Of a DNA stretch of 37,805 bases, positions 8,491-16,642 are shown piece by piece. The notes under the pieces are model-generated. The model had not been told where the DNA came from. It did no database searches and saw only the letters and a list, made by a program, of their open reading frames with translations. Numbering within the stretch: position 1 is the first letter of the stretch; every line of letters begins with the position of its first letter. The position numbers and the translations under genes were made by a program. The stretch is from NCBI RefSeq assembly GCF_022712275.1, contig NZ_JALAGU010000018.1:1-37805 (forward strand), given 5' to 3'. This DNA comes from Corynebacterium sp. Lineage in GTDB: Bacteria > Actinomycetota > Actinomycetes > Mycobacteriales > Mycobacteriaceae.

Positions 8491-8511
8491 TGTTAAGTGA
8501 GCCAGGCTCAA
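8491..8511 (-). promoter_or_regulatory. HAIR-like HspR operator, proximal
   Basis: On the minus strand CTTGAGC-N7-ACTTAAC matches the HspR-associated inverted repeat (CTTGAGT-N7-ACTCAAG) with three deviations. It abuts the dnaK -10 region, a position suited to repression. Confidence 0.6.
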
Positions 8512-8539
8512 GTCTGCACCCGGTTCTCCGGACTGTCAA
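8510..8539 (-). promoter_or_regulatory. dnaK housekeeping promoter
   Basis: TTGACA (8539-8534) and CAGACT (8515-8510) are separated by 18 bases on the minus strand, about 65 bases before the dnaK start. The two HAIR-like operators flank it on either side. Confidence 0.6.
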
Positions 8540-8544
8540 ACCTA

Positions 8545-8565
8545 GTTGAGTATGTCCGGCTCAAC
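8545..8565 (-). promoter_or_regulatory. HAIR-like HspR operator, distal
   Basis: On the plus strand GTTGAGT-N7-GCTCAAC matches the inner HAIR consensus TTGAGT-N7-ACTCAA with one change. It lies just upstream of the dnaK -35 box. It also lies upstream of the divergent esterase gene, so HspR could affect both. Confidence 0.65.
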
Positions 8566-8582
8566 TTGATGACATACGGTAC

Positions 8583-8608
8583 AACGGCGGAGCCCGCGAA
8601 CTTGTTCC
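8583..8608 (-). promoter_or_regulatory. Possible SigH-type promoter for dnaK
   Basis: GGAAC and GTT are separated by about 19 bases on the minus strand, resembling the SigH pattern GGAA-N17-20-GTT used by corynebacterial heat- and disulfide-stress genes. The motif is short, so a chance match is possible. Confidence 0.4.
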
Positions 8609-8635
8609 CGGTACGCTCAACTTTTTTTCGACCAC

Positions 8636-8641
8636 TACGAT
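8636..8641 (+). promoter_or_regulatory. -10 box TACGAT before esterase gene
   Basis: The hexamer ends 8 bases before ATG 8650, leaving almost no leader. CGGAG in that interval could still serve as a ribosome site. Confidence 0.35.
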
Positions 8642-8649
8642 CGGAGTCC

Positions 8650-9585
8650 ATGAGCCTGCAGATGAAGCTTGTCGCCGCCTACGTGAAGCGGACCCGTCAC
8701 CGGACCTGGGCCTCCGGGGAGAAGACCCGTGAGGTCATGGCCTCACCCCGGGAGTCTGCACCGGTGCCGCACGAGCTCTACCAGGTCAACCACATGGTCA
8801 GAAGCGAGGTCACCACCGCCGGCGGCACCTTCACCGTGCACGGCCTCGTCCCCGCGACCGACGCGTCCCGCGAGACCCCGCTCGACATCTGCGTCTACCT
8901 CCACGGTGGCGGCTACATCCACGGCATGGATGAACGACACTGGAGGATGGTCAGTGATCTCGCCGGCGCGGGGATGCGGGTCATCGTCCCCGACTACGGC
9001 CTCGCACCGGAACATGACGCCGATGCCGCGCTCAGCCTGCTGGACACCGTCATCGGGGACGCCGCGACGGAGGCGGAACAGTCCGGGCACCGGCTGCGGC
9101 TCGCCGGAGATTCCGCCGGTGGCGGCCTCGCACTCGGATGGTTGCTCACGACCGGGCACAGAGACGCCGCGTCGGCGGTTGAACGGCTCGCACTGATCGC
9201 CCCCTGGCTCGATGTCACCTGCTCCTCCCCTGGTCTCGACACCCTCGTCAACGACGATCCCTGGCTGCACCCGACGGGACTCCGGATCGCGGGTGAGGCC
9301 TGGGCCGGCGGGCGTGACCTGCAGGACCCGTTGGTCAGTCCGCTGGCGGCGACGGACGCCGTACTGTCGTCCCTCCCCCAGGTGAGGATCTGGACCGGGA
9401 CGCGCGACATCCTCTCCGCGGAAGCCCTCGCCCTCGACCGACGACTGACCGCCTGCGGTGTGGAACACAAGGTCCTGACGACCCCCGGTGCAGTACACGT
9501 CCACCCGCTGACACCGACCCCCGAGGGAAAGGCCGCGCGCCAGGAAGTCATCGCGTGGCTTAGCGGGGGCCCCGACTCTGACTAG
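8650..9585 (+). CDS. Alpha/beta hydrolase, hormone-sensitive-lipase-type esterase
   Basis: 311 residues from ATG 8650; the open frame extends further upstream but into the dnaK promoter region. The family signature is clear: oxyanion-hole motif HGGG (in YLHGGGYIHG), nucleophile elbow GDSAGG, a likely acid in GTRDIL and the histidine in GAVHVHPL. No signal peptide is seen, so it is probably cytoplasmic. Such enzymes hydrolyse short acyl esters. The natural substrate cannot be told. It is divergent from dnaK, and the shared 203-base region contains heat-shock operators. Confidence 0.9.
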   Translation: MSLQMKLVAAYVKRTRHRTWASGEKTREVMASPRESAPVPHELYQVNHMVRSEVTTAGGTFTVHGLVPATDASRETPLDICVYLHGGGYIHGMDERHWRMVSDLAGAGMRVIVPDYGLAPEHDADAALSLLDTVIGDAATEAEQSGHRLRLAGDSAGGGLALGWLLTTGHRDAASAVERLALIAPWLDVTCSSPGLDTLVNDDPWLHPTGLRIAGEAWAGGRDLQDPLVSPLAATDAVLSSLPQVRIWTGTRDILSAEALALDRRLTACGVEHKVLTTPGAVHVHPLTPTPEGKAARQEVIAWLSGGPDSD

Positions 9586-9645
9586 TATGGAACAGTCAAT
9601 GTACCCCTTGAGACCGACGCAGGCCCGACGGAACGAAGAGATCAG

Positions 9646-10533
9646 ATGAACGAACCCTCAGACCCTCAGCGACCCTCCGGCGGTGACCGGCCCCGGGAGA
9701 CCGCGGCGTTCGAGGACACGGAGTTCTCTTTCGGCGATGCGGCATCCCGCTCCGGCTTCACCGCCGATGTCGTGGAGAACAAGGACGACAACGGCAATGC
9801 CACCGACGGCTCCGTCGTCGACGCCGATGTCGTCGGCGAGGAGGCGCTCGGCCACACCTCCGATCCGGAGATGACCGGCATCATTCCGGCGATCCGCGAC
9901 GACAGTCCCCGGCCCGCGGACCTGGCTGCCCCGGCGGCGGCTGAGGTCCCTGCTGAAGCCGCTGAAGCGTCTGTCGAGACCACGGCCGGCGGGGGTGACG
10001 GGGACGACGGCACCGATGATGAGCGCAGCGGTTTCCGACGGATTCCCCCGTGGGGCTGGATCCTCGTTGTCGGCGCAGTCCTCGCTGTCGTGGTCGGGCT
10101 GGTCACCGCCGCCCTCATGCGCGGCAACTCAACCTCCGGCCCCGCCCCGCTGACCAGTGTGCAGCCGAACTACGAGCGTCCCGAGGCCTGGAACGGCGAG
10201 GAGTCCTCCCCGTCCGCCGACGTGCCGACCGCGGACCAGGGCTACGGGTTCGACCCCTACAGTGACGGTCTCGGCAACCAGACCTGGGACAGCGGAACCA
10301 CCGGCGACAGCGGTGGGGACTGGGACAATGACGAGAACGTCGGCCCGACGGACACCACCGACGACGGAGCCGGGGACACCGGTGACAACGGTCCGGAGAC
10401 CGGTGCCCCGGGTGGCGACGGCGATGACCCGGACGAGTCCGGCACCCCGGGCACCGACACCCCCGGTGGGGGCACGGGTGACACCGGTGGCGCAGGTGAC
10501 ACGGGTGACACCGGCGGAGAGACCACCGAATAG
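9646..10533 (+). CDS. Single-pass membrane protein with acidic N-terminus and Gly/Asp/Thr-rich extracellular tail
   Basis: 295 residues. An acidic, Ala-rich N-terminal region of about 130 residues leads to one transmembrane helix (about 139-160, WILVVGAVLAVVVGLVTAAL). The remaining 135 residues are dominated by Gly, Asp, Thr and Pro with imperfect GDTGG/GDTGD repeats at the end. Without a signal peptide and with one central helix, the tail is probably outside the membrane. GAAGAG-like purines precede the ATG. I do not recognise a functional family. A membrane protein beside dnaK or alaT occurs in related genomes, but no role is implied. Confidence 0.8.
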   Translation: MNEPSDPQRPSGGDRPRETAAFEDTEFSFGDAASRSGFTADVVENKDDNGNATDGSVVDADVVGEEALGHTSDPEMTGIIPAIRDDSPRPADLAAPAAAEVPAEAAEASVETTAGGGDGDDGTDDERSGFRRIPPWGWILVVGAVLAVVVGLVTAALMRGNSTSGPAPLTSVQPNYERPEAWNGEESSPSADVPTADQGYGFDPYSDGLGNQTWDSGTTGDSGGDWDNDENVGPTDTTDDGAGDTGDNGPETGAPGGDGDDPDESGTPGTDTPGGGTGDTGGAGDTGDTGGETTE

Positions 10534-10579
10534 CGGGGTATCGCGGACGCAGTAGCCCCACGCTGGCATGATGGGACGA

Positions 10580-11827
10580 ATGAGCACCACACCGAAGCAC
10601 CCCGTGGAGCTTCGTCCCCTGGACCAGTCGACGAAGCTCCAGAATGTCCTCTACGAGATCCGTGGCCCGGTGAACGCCGAGGCCGAGCGCATGGAGGCCG
10701 ACGGCCACCGGATCCTCAAGCTCAACACCGGCAACCCCGCCGCCTTCGGCTTCGACGCCCCGGACACCATCGTCCAGGACATGATCGCCGGCCTGCCCTA
10801 CGCCGCCGGGTACTCCCAGTCCAAGGGCATCCCTTCGGCGCGCCGTGCCGTCGTCACCCGCTACGAGCTCATCCCGGACTTCCCCACGTTCACCACCAAT
10901 GACGTCTACCTCGGCAACGGTGTCTCCGAGCTCATCACCATGACCATGCAGGCGATGCTCAATGACGGCGACGAGGTTCTCATCCCCTCGCCGGACTACC
11001 CGCTGTGGACCGCGGCGACCACGCTCGCCGGTGGCAAGGCCGTCCACTATCTCTGCGACGAGGAGAACGACTGGGCCCCGTCCATCGAGGACATCGAGTC
11101 CAAGGTCACCCCGCGGACCAAGGCCATCGTCGTGATCAACCCGAACAATCCGACGGGTGCGGTGTACAGCCGCGAGGTGCTCGAGCGGATCGTCGCCGTC
11201 GCCCGGAAGCACTCCCTGCTGGTGCTCTCCGACGAGATCTACGACAAGATCCTCTACGATGACGCCGTCCACATCAACACCGCGTCCCTGTGCCCCGATC
11301 TGCTGTGCATCACCTTCAACGGTCTGTCAAAGGCATACCGCGCCGCAGGTTTCCGCTCGGGCTGGATGGTACTGACCGGGCCGAAGGAGCATGCACGGGG
11401 ATTCATCGAGGGCATCGAACTGCTGTGCTCGACCCGCCTGTGCGCCAATGTGCCCGCCCAGTACGGCATCCAGGTCGCGCTGGGTGGACGCCAGTCCATC
11501 GATGATCTGGTGCTCCCCGGCGGTCGCCTGCTGGAGCAGCGCAACGTGGCCTACGAGAAGCTCAACGAGATCCCGGGGGTGAGCTGCGTGAAGCCGATGG
11601 GTGCGCTCTACGCGTTCCCGAAGCTGGACCCGAACGTCCACGAGATCCACGACGACGAGCAGTTCATGTTCGACCTGCTCCGCGCCGAGAAGATCCACCT
11701 GGTCCAGGGCACCGGCATGAACTGGCCGACCCCGGACCACTTCCGCGTCGTCACCCTGCCGTGGGCACGGGACCTGGCGGAGGCGATCGAGCGGCTCGGC
11801 AACTTCCTCGCCAGCTACAAGCAGTAA
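10580..11827 (+). CDS. alaT: Pyridoxal-phosphate aminotransferase, AlaT-like
   Basis: 415 residues from ATG 10580; an in-frame ATG at 10568 would add four residues. It is a fold-type I class I aminotransferase. Visible motifs are LNTGNPAAFGF, GVSELITMTMQ, the cofactor loop NPNNPTGAVYS, LSDEIYDKILYD and the Schiff-base lysine region FNGLSKAYRAAGFRSGWM. Close relatives in C. glutamicum make alanine from pyruvate and glutamate, and the length and motifs fit AlaT. Substrate specificity is inferred from family resemblance. The histidine kinase gene starts 15 bases after the stop and may be co-transcribed. Confidence 0.9.
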   Translation: MSTTPKHPVELRPLDQSTKLQNVLYEIRGPVNAEAERMEADGHRILKLNTGNPAAFGFDAPDTIVQDMIAGLPYAAGYSQSKGIPSARRAVVTRYELIPDFPTFTTNDVYLGNGVSELITMTMQAMLNDGDEVLIPSPDYPLWTAATTLAGGKAVHYLCDEENDWAPSIEDIESKVTPRTKAIVVINPNNPTGAVYSREVLERIVAVARKHSLLVLSDEIYDKILYDDAVHINTASLCPDLLCITFNGLSKAYRAAGFRSGWMVLTGPKEHARGFIEGIELLCSTRLCANVPAQYGIQVALGGRQSIDDLVLPGGRLLEQRNVAYEKLNEIPGVSCVKPMGALYAFPKLDPNVHEIHDDEQFMFDLLRAEKIHLVQGTGMNWPTPDHFRVVTLPWARDLAEAIERLGNFLASYKQ

Positions 11828-11842
11828 CCGGGGGAGGTTGCG

Positions 11843-13024
11843 GTGATCAGGCTGCGAGGACGGATCCCCTTCGGGGGTCCGGAGGTGGTGCTGGCGGTGC
11901 TGGTGCTGGTCACCGAGTTCACCGTCTCCTCCGAACCCGTCACCCTGGCGTCCGTGGCCTGCGCAGTGGCCGGCGTCCTCCTCGTCGCCGGGGGCACGCG
12001 CTGGCCACAGACCGTGGCGGCCCTGTCCGTCCCCTTCGCCGCGGCCTCCTCCTATGTCGCCGAGGACGCCAGCACCTATGCCGTCTTCTTCATCGTCATC
12101 ATCATCGAGGTGGTCACCGCCGCTGGCCTGGCGACGGCGGGACTGATACTGGTGCTGGTGCACACGGCCCTCTCCATGGTGGACTTCACCGGCGGCACGG
12201 TGGATATGGACCCCGCGGTCCTGGTGGTGGTCCTCGCCATCCTGGGTACCGGCCATCTCATCGGTCGTAACCGCCTCACCCAGGAGATCCGCAACGCCGA
12301 TTTACGTCGGACTCTGGCTGACAGTCAACGGCGCCAGCGACTGGGCATGGCCCGCGAGCTCCATGACTCGGTCGCCACCAGCCTGACCAGTGTCGTCATG
12401 CGGTCCCAGACCCTGGAACTCACGGCCACCGGAGACGACAACGCAGAGATCCGTGAGGGTCTGGAAGACATCTCCCGGACCTCGAGGGAAGCCCTGGAAC
12501 AGGTGCGGACCATGCTCCGACTGCTCAATTCCGAGATCCAGTCCGGCCCGGACTCCACCGAATCCGCACCGCCGCCCACTGTCCGTGCGGGGCTCGCCAC
12601 CGCCACCCGTGAGCTACGGGCCCACCGCCTCCGGGTGACCTCCACCATCACCCTGCCACGGACCGGTGAACCACCGGTCGACCGGCGGACGCTATCGCGC
12701 GTCCTCACCGAAATGACCTCCAATGCGGTGAAACACTCCCCCGACCACGCCACGGTGAAGATACGCTGCCGGACCACGGATGACGCGCTCATCGTGTCCA
12801 TGACCAACCCGGTGGCCCCTGTCGGCGACGGTGAAAAGGATCCCGCGCTGACCACCCATCTGGGCATCGGCTCCATGACTGCCCGTGCCACCGCTGCCGA
12901 GGGTCACCTCACTGCGGGGCTGATCACGCAGGACAGCGACACTCAAGTCTGGCGAACCACAGTCACCTTGCCTATTGTTGACAGCGTTCCCGAAGATTCT
13001 GTCACTCTCCGTGACACCCCCTGA
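11843..13024 (+). CDS. Sensor histidine kinase of the NarL/DesK type with polytopic membrane sensor
   Basis: 393 residues from GTG 11843, with GGGGAGG upstream. The first 140 residues hold about five hydrophobic segments joined by very short loops. The sensor is therefore buried in the membrane, with no large extracellular domain, as in peptide- or lipid-sensing kinases such as ComP/AgrC or DesK. The HisKA_3 box is MARELHDSVATSL with phospho-acceptor His174. The ATPase domain shows MTSNAVKHSPDH (N box) and HLGIGSMTARA (G box). It is followed 13 bases later by a small secreted peptide gene and then the response regulator, forming one operon. The signal is unknown; the peptide is an obvious candidate. 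Confidence 0.9.
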   Translation: MIRLRGRIPFGGPEVVLAVLVLVTEFTVSSEPVTLASVACAVAGVLLVAGGTRWPQTVAALSVPFAAASSYVAEDASTYAVFFIVIIIEVVTAAGLATAGLILVLVHTALSMVDFTGGTVDMDPAVLVVVLAILGTGHLIGRNRLTQEIRNADLRRTLADSQRRQRLGMARELHDSVATSLTSVVMRSQTLELTATGDDNAEIREGLEDISRTSREALEQVRTMLRLLNSEIQSGPDSTESAPPPTVRAGLATATRELRAHRLRVTSTITLPRTGEPPVDRRTLSRVLTEMTSNAVKHSPDHATVKIRCRTTDDALIVSMTNPVAPVGDGEKDPALTTHLGIGSMTARATAAEGHLTAGLITQDSDTQVWRTTVTLPIVDSVPEDSVTLRDTP

Positions 13025-13037
13025 CAGAGGAGAAGTC

Positions 13038-13214
13038 ATGAACACCCCCCACAGGAAGTCCGTTCTGCGTCGTCTCGCCATCGGAGCCCTCACCGTCGGC
13101 CTGTCCGCCGGTCTCACCACCGGTGTCGCCTCCGCCGCCCCGACCCACGGAGACTACAAGGCGTCCCTCGGCCAGGTCTTCGCCTGCGGAGAGCACAACT
13201 ACCCCTGGTGCTGA
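13038..13214 (+). CDS. Small secreted peptide between kinase and regulator, putative signal peptide precursor
   Basis: 58 residues from ATG 13038, with AGAGGAGAA upstream. Residues 1-33 are a classic Sec signal peptide: basic RKSVLRR, hydrophobic core LAIGALTVGLSAGLTTG, cleavage site ASA. Cleavage after residue 33 leaves 25 residues ending CGEHNYPWC. The two cysteines (50 and 58) are seven residues apart and the last is the C-terminus, so a small disulfide ring is plausible. The stop codon overlaps the GTG start of the response regulator, which couples their translation. No family is recognised. The context suggests an exported ligand or accessory peptide of the flanking kinase. That is inference; a short structural or decoy role cannot be excluded. 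Confidence 0.8.
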   Translation: MNTPHRKSVLRRLAIGALTVGLSAGLTTGVASAAPTHGDYKASLGQVFACGEHNYPWC

Positions 13215-13957
13215 CAGGTTCCGAGACCCCGGTGACCACGCCCGCCCCCGCCACGATCCGACTGCTGCTGGTCGACGATGACCCCCTGGTCATGTCGTCT
13301 CTCCGGCTGTACTTCTCGACACCTGCCGCAGCGGCCATCGAGGTCGTCGGCGAGGCCACGGACGGTACCGCCGCACTGGACCTGCTGAAGACCGTCGAGG
13401 CGGATGTCATCATGACGGACATCCACATGCCCGGCATGGACGGCGTCTCACTGCTCCGGGAGGTCCGCTCCCTGGACAACCCCCCGGTCTTCATCGCCAT
13501 GACCGCCCTGGACGAGGACGAGACGATGCTCTCGATCCTCTCCCTCGGCGGCGCGGGCTACATCCTCAAGAGCTCCCGTCCGGAGTTCATCATCGACACC
13601 GTCCACCAGGCACTCGCCGGTGGCACGGTGGTCAGCCCGCAGCCGGCCACCCGGCTGATCCAGCATCTTCCCGCGCCCGACGGTCAGTCTCCCGAGGACG
13701 CGACATCGGTTGCGGTCGCCCCGGCACCGGACCGTCCGGAGACCTCCTCCAGACTGGCCCGGCTGTCGCCTGCCGAGGAGCGCGTCCTCGCGCTCATCTG
13801 CACCGGACTGTCGAACTCCGAAATCGCCCGAGAGACCGGCCGGTCGGCGAGTGCCGTGAAGAAGGCCGTGTCCTCCCTGCTGGCGAAGTTCGGGACCGAG
13901 TCCCGGATTCAGTTGGCGGTTCTCGCCGTCGAGGCCGGGTTCCACCCGGAGGACTGA
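13208..13957 (+). CDS. Response regulator, NarL/LuxR family
   Basis: 249 residues from GTG 13208, which overlaps the peptide gene by 7 bases. A later in-frame GTG at 13232 is an alternative start. The receiver domain has the acidic pair in LLLVDDDPLV, the phospho-acceptor Asp71 in DVIMTDIHMPGMDG and the conserved lysine in YILKSS. After a Pro/Ala-rich linker comes a LuxR-type helix-turn-helix (LSPAEERVLALICTGLSNSE; SASAVKKAVSSLLAKFG). It is the cognate regulator of the kinase at 11843. Targets are unknown. Its 3' end overlaps the convergent ugd gene by 49 bases, so the transcripts are antisense there. Confidence 0.92.
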   Translation: MLTGSETPVTTPAPATIRLLLVDDDPLVMSSLRLYFSTPAAAAIEVVGEATDGTAALDLLKTVEADVIMTDIHMPGMDGVSLLREVRSLDNPPVFIAMTALDEDETMLSILSLGGAGYILKSSRPEFIIDTVHQALAGGTVVSPQPATRLIQHLPAPDGQSPEDATSVAVAPAPDRPETSSRLARLSPAEERVLALICTGLSNSEIARETGRSASAVKKAVSSLLAKFGTESRIQLAVLAVEAGFHPED

Positions 13958-15225
13958 GCCCCGCATCCGGTTCCGCGGTAGTCCCACCCGGCGCCGGTCC
14001 ACCGGTCGACCGGCAGGCAGTTTCGCCCGTCGACGACGGTCGGCACCGACACCAGGTCATAGGCTGTCGCAGGATCAAGATCCCTGAACTCCGGCCAGTC
14101 CGTGGCGATCACCGTCACCTCTGCCCCACGCAGTGCCCCGGACACATCCCTGCCGTACCCGGGTACTGCAGGATCGCACACGGTGACCAGCGCCCCGGCG
14201 TCCTCAAGTTGCCCGATGACATCAGTCGCCGGGGATTCCCGGATGTCGTCGCTGCCTGGTTTGAAGGACGCTCCGAGCACCGTGATCCGGCGCCCCGACA
14301 CGGAACCCCCGCAGACGTCGACCACCTGGTTGACGAGGCGGTCGCGTCGGTGCATGTTCTCGGCGTCGACCGCCCGGAACAGGTCCGCCGCATATGTGGC
14401 GTCCACCTGCTCCGCCCGTGCCGCGAGACCCCGGAGATCCTTCGGCAGACATCCGCCACCGAAACCGAGCCCCGCAGTCAGCGCCCCGGGCCCGATCCTG
14501 GGGTCCAGCCCGAGAGCGGTCGAGAGCACGGAGACGTCACCGCCGGTGGCGTCGCAGAGGTCGGCCACGGCGTTGATGAAGCTGATCTTGGTGGCCAGGA
14601 ACGCATTGGCGGAGACCTTGACCAGTTCCGCGGTCGTCGGATCCGTGACCAGGAACGGAATGTCGCCGAGGTCCGCGTAGATCTCCCGCACCGTCGCCTC
14701 GGCGTCGGCGGCCGACTCCGGAACACCGAGGACGATGCGGTCCGGGTGCAGGGTGTCCGCGATGCCGTGACCTTCCCGGAGGAACTCGGGGTTCCAGCAC
14801 ACCGTCACCTGTTCCGGCGTCCGGTCCTGAAGTCCCTGTGCGGTGCCGGCGGGGACCGTCGACTTACCGACGATCAGATGGTCACCGTCGTCGCAGTGTG
14901 CCACCAGCTCATCGACGACACCGTCGACGGCCGAGAGGTCCATCTCCCAACCGTCGGCCGACTGGGGCGTCCCGACGCACAGGAAATGCACCCGGGCATG
15001 GACGGCGGCCTCCGCCACGGAGGTGGTGAAGTGGAGGCGTCCGGCCTTCAGGCCGGCGGTGAGCAGGTCATCGAGTCCCGGCTCCAGGACCGGGGAGCGT
15101 CCGTCGTTCAGTGAGTCCACGCGGACGGGATCGATGTCGACACCCAGGACGTCATGACCGAGGGACGCCAGGCAGGCGGCATGGGTGGCCCCGAGGTATC
15201 CGGTACCGAGGACGGTGATCTTCAT
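13909..15225 (-). CDS. ugd: UDP-glucose 6-dehydrogenase
   Basis: 438 residues. It oxidises UDP-glucose to UDP-glucuronate in the cytoplasm using two NAD+. The NAD-binding motif GTGYLG is at residues 7-12, followed by VGTPQ, CWNPEFLREG, ELVKVSANAFLATKISFINA and the catalytic cysteine 259 in GFGGGCLPKDLRG. The C-terminal UDP-binding domain includes VLGASFKPGSDDIRESPA. UDP-glucuronate is a common precursor of acidic exopolysaccharide, and a polysaccharide locus begins 2.8 kb away, though on another transcript. The start is ATG 15225, with a TAGAAC box 6 bases upstream. It is divergent from the secreted lipase gene. Confidence 0.95.
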   Translation of the reverse strand: MKITVLGTGYLGATHAACLASLGHDVLGVDIDPVRVDSLNDGRSPVLEPGLDDLLTAGLKAGRLHFTTSVAEAAVHARVHFLCVGTPQSADGWEMDLSAVDGVVDELVAHCDDGDHLIVGKSTVPAGTAQGLQDRTPEQVTVCWNPEFLREGHGIADTLHPDRIVLGVPESAADAEATVREIYADLGDIPFLVTDPTTAELVKVSANAFLATKISFINAVADLCDATGGDVSVLSTALGLDPRIGPGALTAGLGFGGGCLPKDLRGLAARAEQVDATYAADLFRAVDAENMHRRDRLVNQVVDVCGGSVSGRRITVLGASFKPGSDDIRESPATDVIGQLEDAGALVTVCDPAVPGYGRDVSGALRGAEVTVIATDWPEFRDLDPATAYDLVSVPTVVDGRNCLPVDRWTGAGWDYRGTGCGAQSSGWNPASTARTAN

Positions 15226-15302
15226 ACCCCGGTTCTATCACGGGCGTCCCGGGCCGCTGCCACGGCACAGTTCCGCGACAGCGACTGACCGTTCCGCGCA
15301 AT

Positions 15303-15325
15303 TTTCTCCGACATTGACGGAGAAA
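15303..15325. promoter_or_regulatory. Inverted repeat TTTCTCCG-N7-CGGAGAAA, operator candidate
   Basis: Perfect 8-base arms lie in the 138-base region between divergent ugd and the lipase gene. The position fits a dimeric repressor or activator site. The protein is unknown. Confidence 0.45.
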
Positions 15326-15350
15326 CAGCGGTTTTGCGCGGGTGTGAGGT

Positions 15351-15356
15351 TATCCT
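15351..15356 (+). promoter_or_regulatory. -10 box TATCCT before lipase gene
   Basis: The hexamer is 7 bases before ATG 15364, which has no Shine-Dalgarno, so the transcript is probably leaderless. Confidence 0.4.
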
Positions 15357-15363
15357 TCCCGAC

Positions 15364-16506
15364 ATGAGACGTTTCCCGGACACCCGCCCGACGACGCTGG
15401 CCGCAGTCGTCGTCGCCACGCTCGTCACCGGCACGGCCGCGCCCGTCGCCGCCGCTGCGGCGCCCGCATCCACCCGAGGCGCGGTCCTCACCAGCTCCGC
15501 TCTTCCGGATGACCTGGTTCTCACCCGCTCCTCCGGCGGCTGGCACTTCGAGTACGAGACGGACGGCCCGCAGGGGCAGACGGCCAGCAGCCTGGGGACG
15601 CTGTACCTGCCGCAGGGCGAGGCACCCGAGGGCGGTTGGCCGGTGCTGGTCTACGGCCACGGCACCCAGGGCCTCGGTGACAGGAACGTCAGCTGGACCG
15701 GTTGGGTGGGTGAGGACAACAGCGGCGACCAGTACCTCGCCGAGTGGCTGGACGCCGGTTTCGCGGTCGCTGCACCCGAGTACGTCGGTCTCGGCACCGA
15801 CGGCGTCCACCCCTACCTCAACACCCACAGCGAGGGCGCGGCGATGATCGACATCGTCCGGGCATCCCGTGCCCTGTCCGACCAGCTCAGTACCACGTGG
15901 GTCACCAACGGTTACTCCCAGGGCGGTCACGCCTCCATCGCCGCGGCGGGGATGGCCGCCGAATATGCACCCGAACTGCACCTTGCGGCTGCGACCGCCG
16001 GCGGCGTCCCGGCCGGAATCGCCGACGAGATGGCGACGATCGCCCCGGGCGTGCCGTTGAGCCAGCCTGACCTGCAGACCTACGTCAGCTATGTGCTCGC
16101 GGGATTCCGCGCCGCCCGTCCGGACTTCCCGCTGGATGACTACCTCTCCGACAAAGGCCGGGAGATCGTCGACCTGGCGGAAGAGGCCGACTACTTCGAG
16201 ATGTCGGATGCTGTCGCCGGACTGCCGGTCGGCGACATGGTGACCAGGCCGCTGGCGTCCGGCGACTTCCTCGCCGCACTGCGGGAGCACCTGGCCGTAC
16301 CGGACCGTGGATGGGACGCACCGGTGTTCATCTACCAGCAGCAGTTCGACCTCGTGAGCCCGGCGCCGTTCACTGACCGTCTGGTGAACTCCGCCCGCGG
16401 CAACGGCATGGACGTCACCTACCGGGTCGACCACGACCCGGCCGGTCATGCCGGCTGGACCGACGGTCTGGCGGACGCCGTGGCCTTTGCGAAGGCCCGT
16501 ATCTGA
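15364..16506 (+). CDS. Secreted lipase/esterase (alpha/beta hydrolase, secretory lipase type)
   Basis: 380 residues. An N-terminal signal peptide (TLAAVVVATLVTGTAAPVAA, cleavage near AAA at about residue 33) sends it out of the cell. The mature part has an HG oxyanion motif (LVYGHGTQG), the nucleophile Ser185 in GYSQGGHA, a likely acid in YQQQFDLVSP and a histidine in DPAGHAGW. This is the pattern of the secretory lipase family common in actinobacteria, which hydrolyses acyl esters. The start at 15364 is chosen over the in-frame codon at 15334 because the signal peptide begins there and a -10 box lies just upstream. Likely substrates are lipids or cell-envelope esters. Confidence 0.88.
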   Translation: MRRFPDTRPTTLAAVVVATLVTGTAAPVAAAAAPASTRGAVLTSSALPDDLVLTRSSGGWHFEYETDGPQGQTASSLGTLYLPQGEAPEGGWPVLVYGHGTQGLGDRNVSWTGWVGEDNSGDQYLAEWLDAGFAVAAPEYVGLGTDGVHPYLNTHSEGAAMIDIVRASRALSDQLSTTWVTNGYSQGGHASIAAAGMAAEYAPELHLAAATAGGVPAGIADEMATIAPGVPLSQPDLQTYVSYVLAGFRAARPDFPLDDYLSDKGREIVDLAEEADYFEMSDAVAGLPVGDMVTRPLASGDFLAALREHLAVPDRGWDAPVFIYQQQFDLVSPAPFTDRLVNSARGNGMDVTYRVDHDPAGHAGWTDGLADAVAFAKARI

Positions 16507-16642
16507 TCCCCATAGACACTGCAGGGCGTTGCCAGGGTCCTCCAAGACAGGGACCGTAGATTGACACTCATCGGTACAGGGACAGACGGAAAGGAACCGT
16601 ATACGGCAGCTGAGCATTCTCCTCTTGAAACGTCAGCAGAGA

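Noticed and set aside
6953..8500. 515-codon open frame antisense to dnaK
   Set aside because: It mirrors the codon structure of dnaK in a high-GC genome, has Val/Leu/Gly/Asp-rich composition and no domain. It is a shadow frame.
10115..11272. 385-codon frame antisense to alaT
   Set aside because: Shadow of a clear aminotransferase gene; its second part is Arg/His/Cys-rich nonsense.
15238..16617. 459-codon frame antisense to the secreted lipase
   Set aside because: The opposite strand has a signal peptide and a full catalytic triad. This frame has no recognisable features and covers the promoter region.
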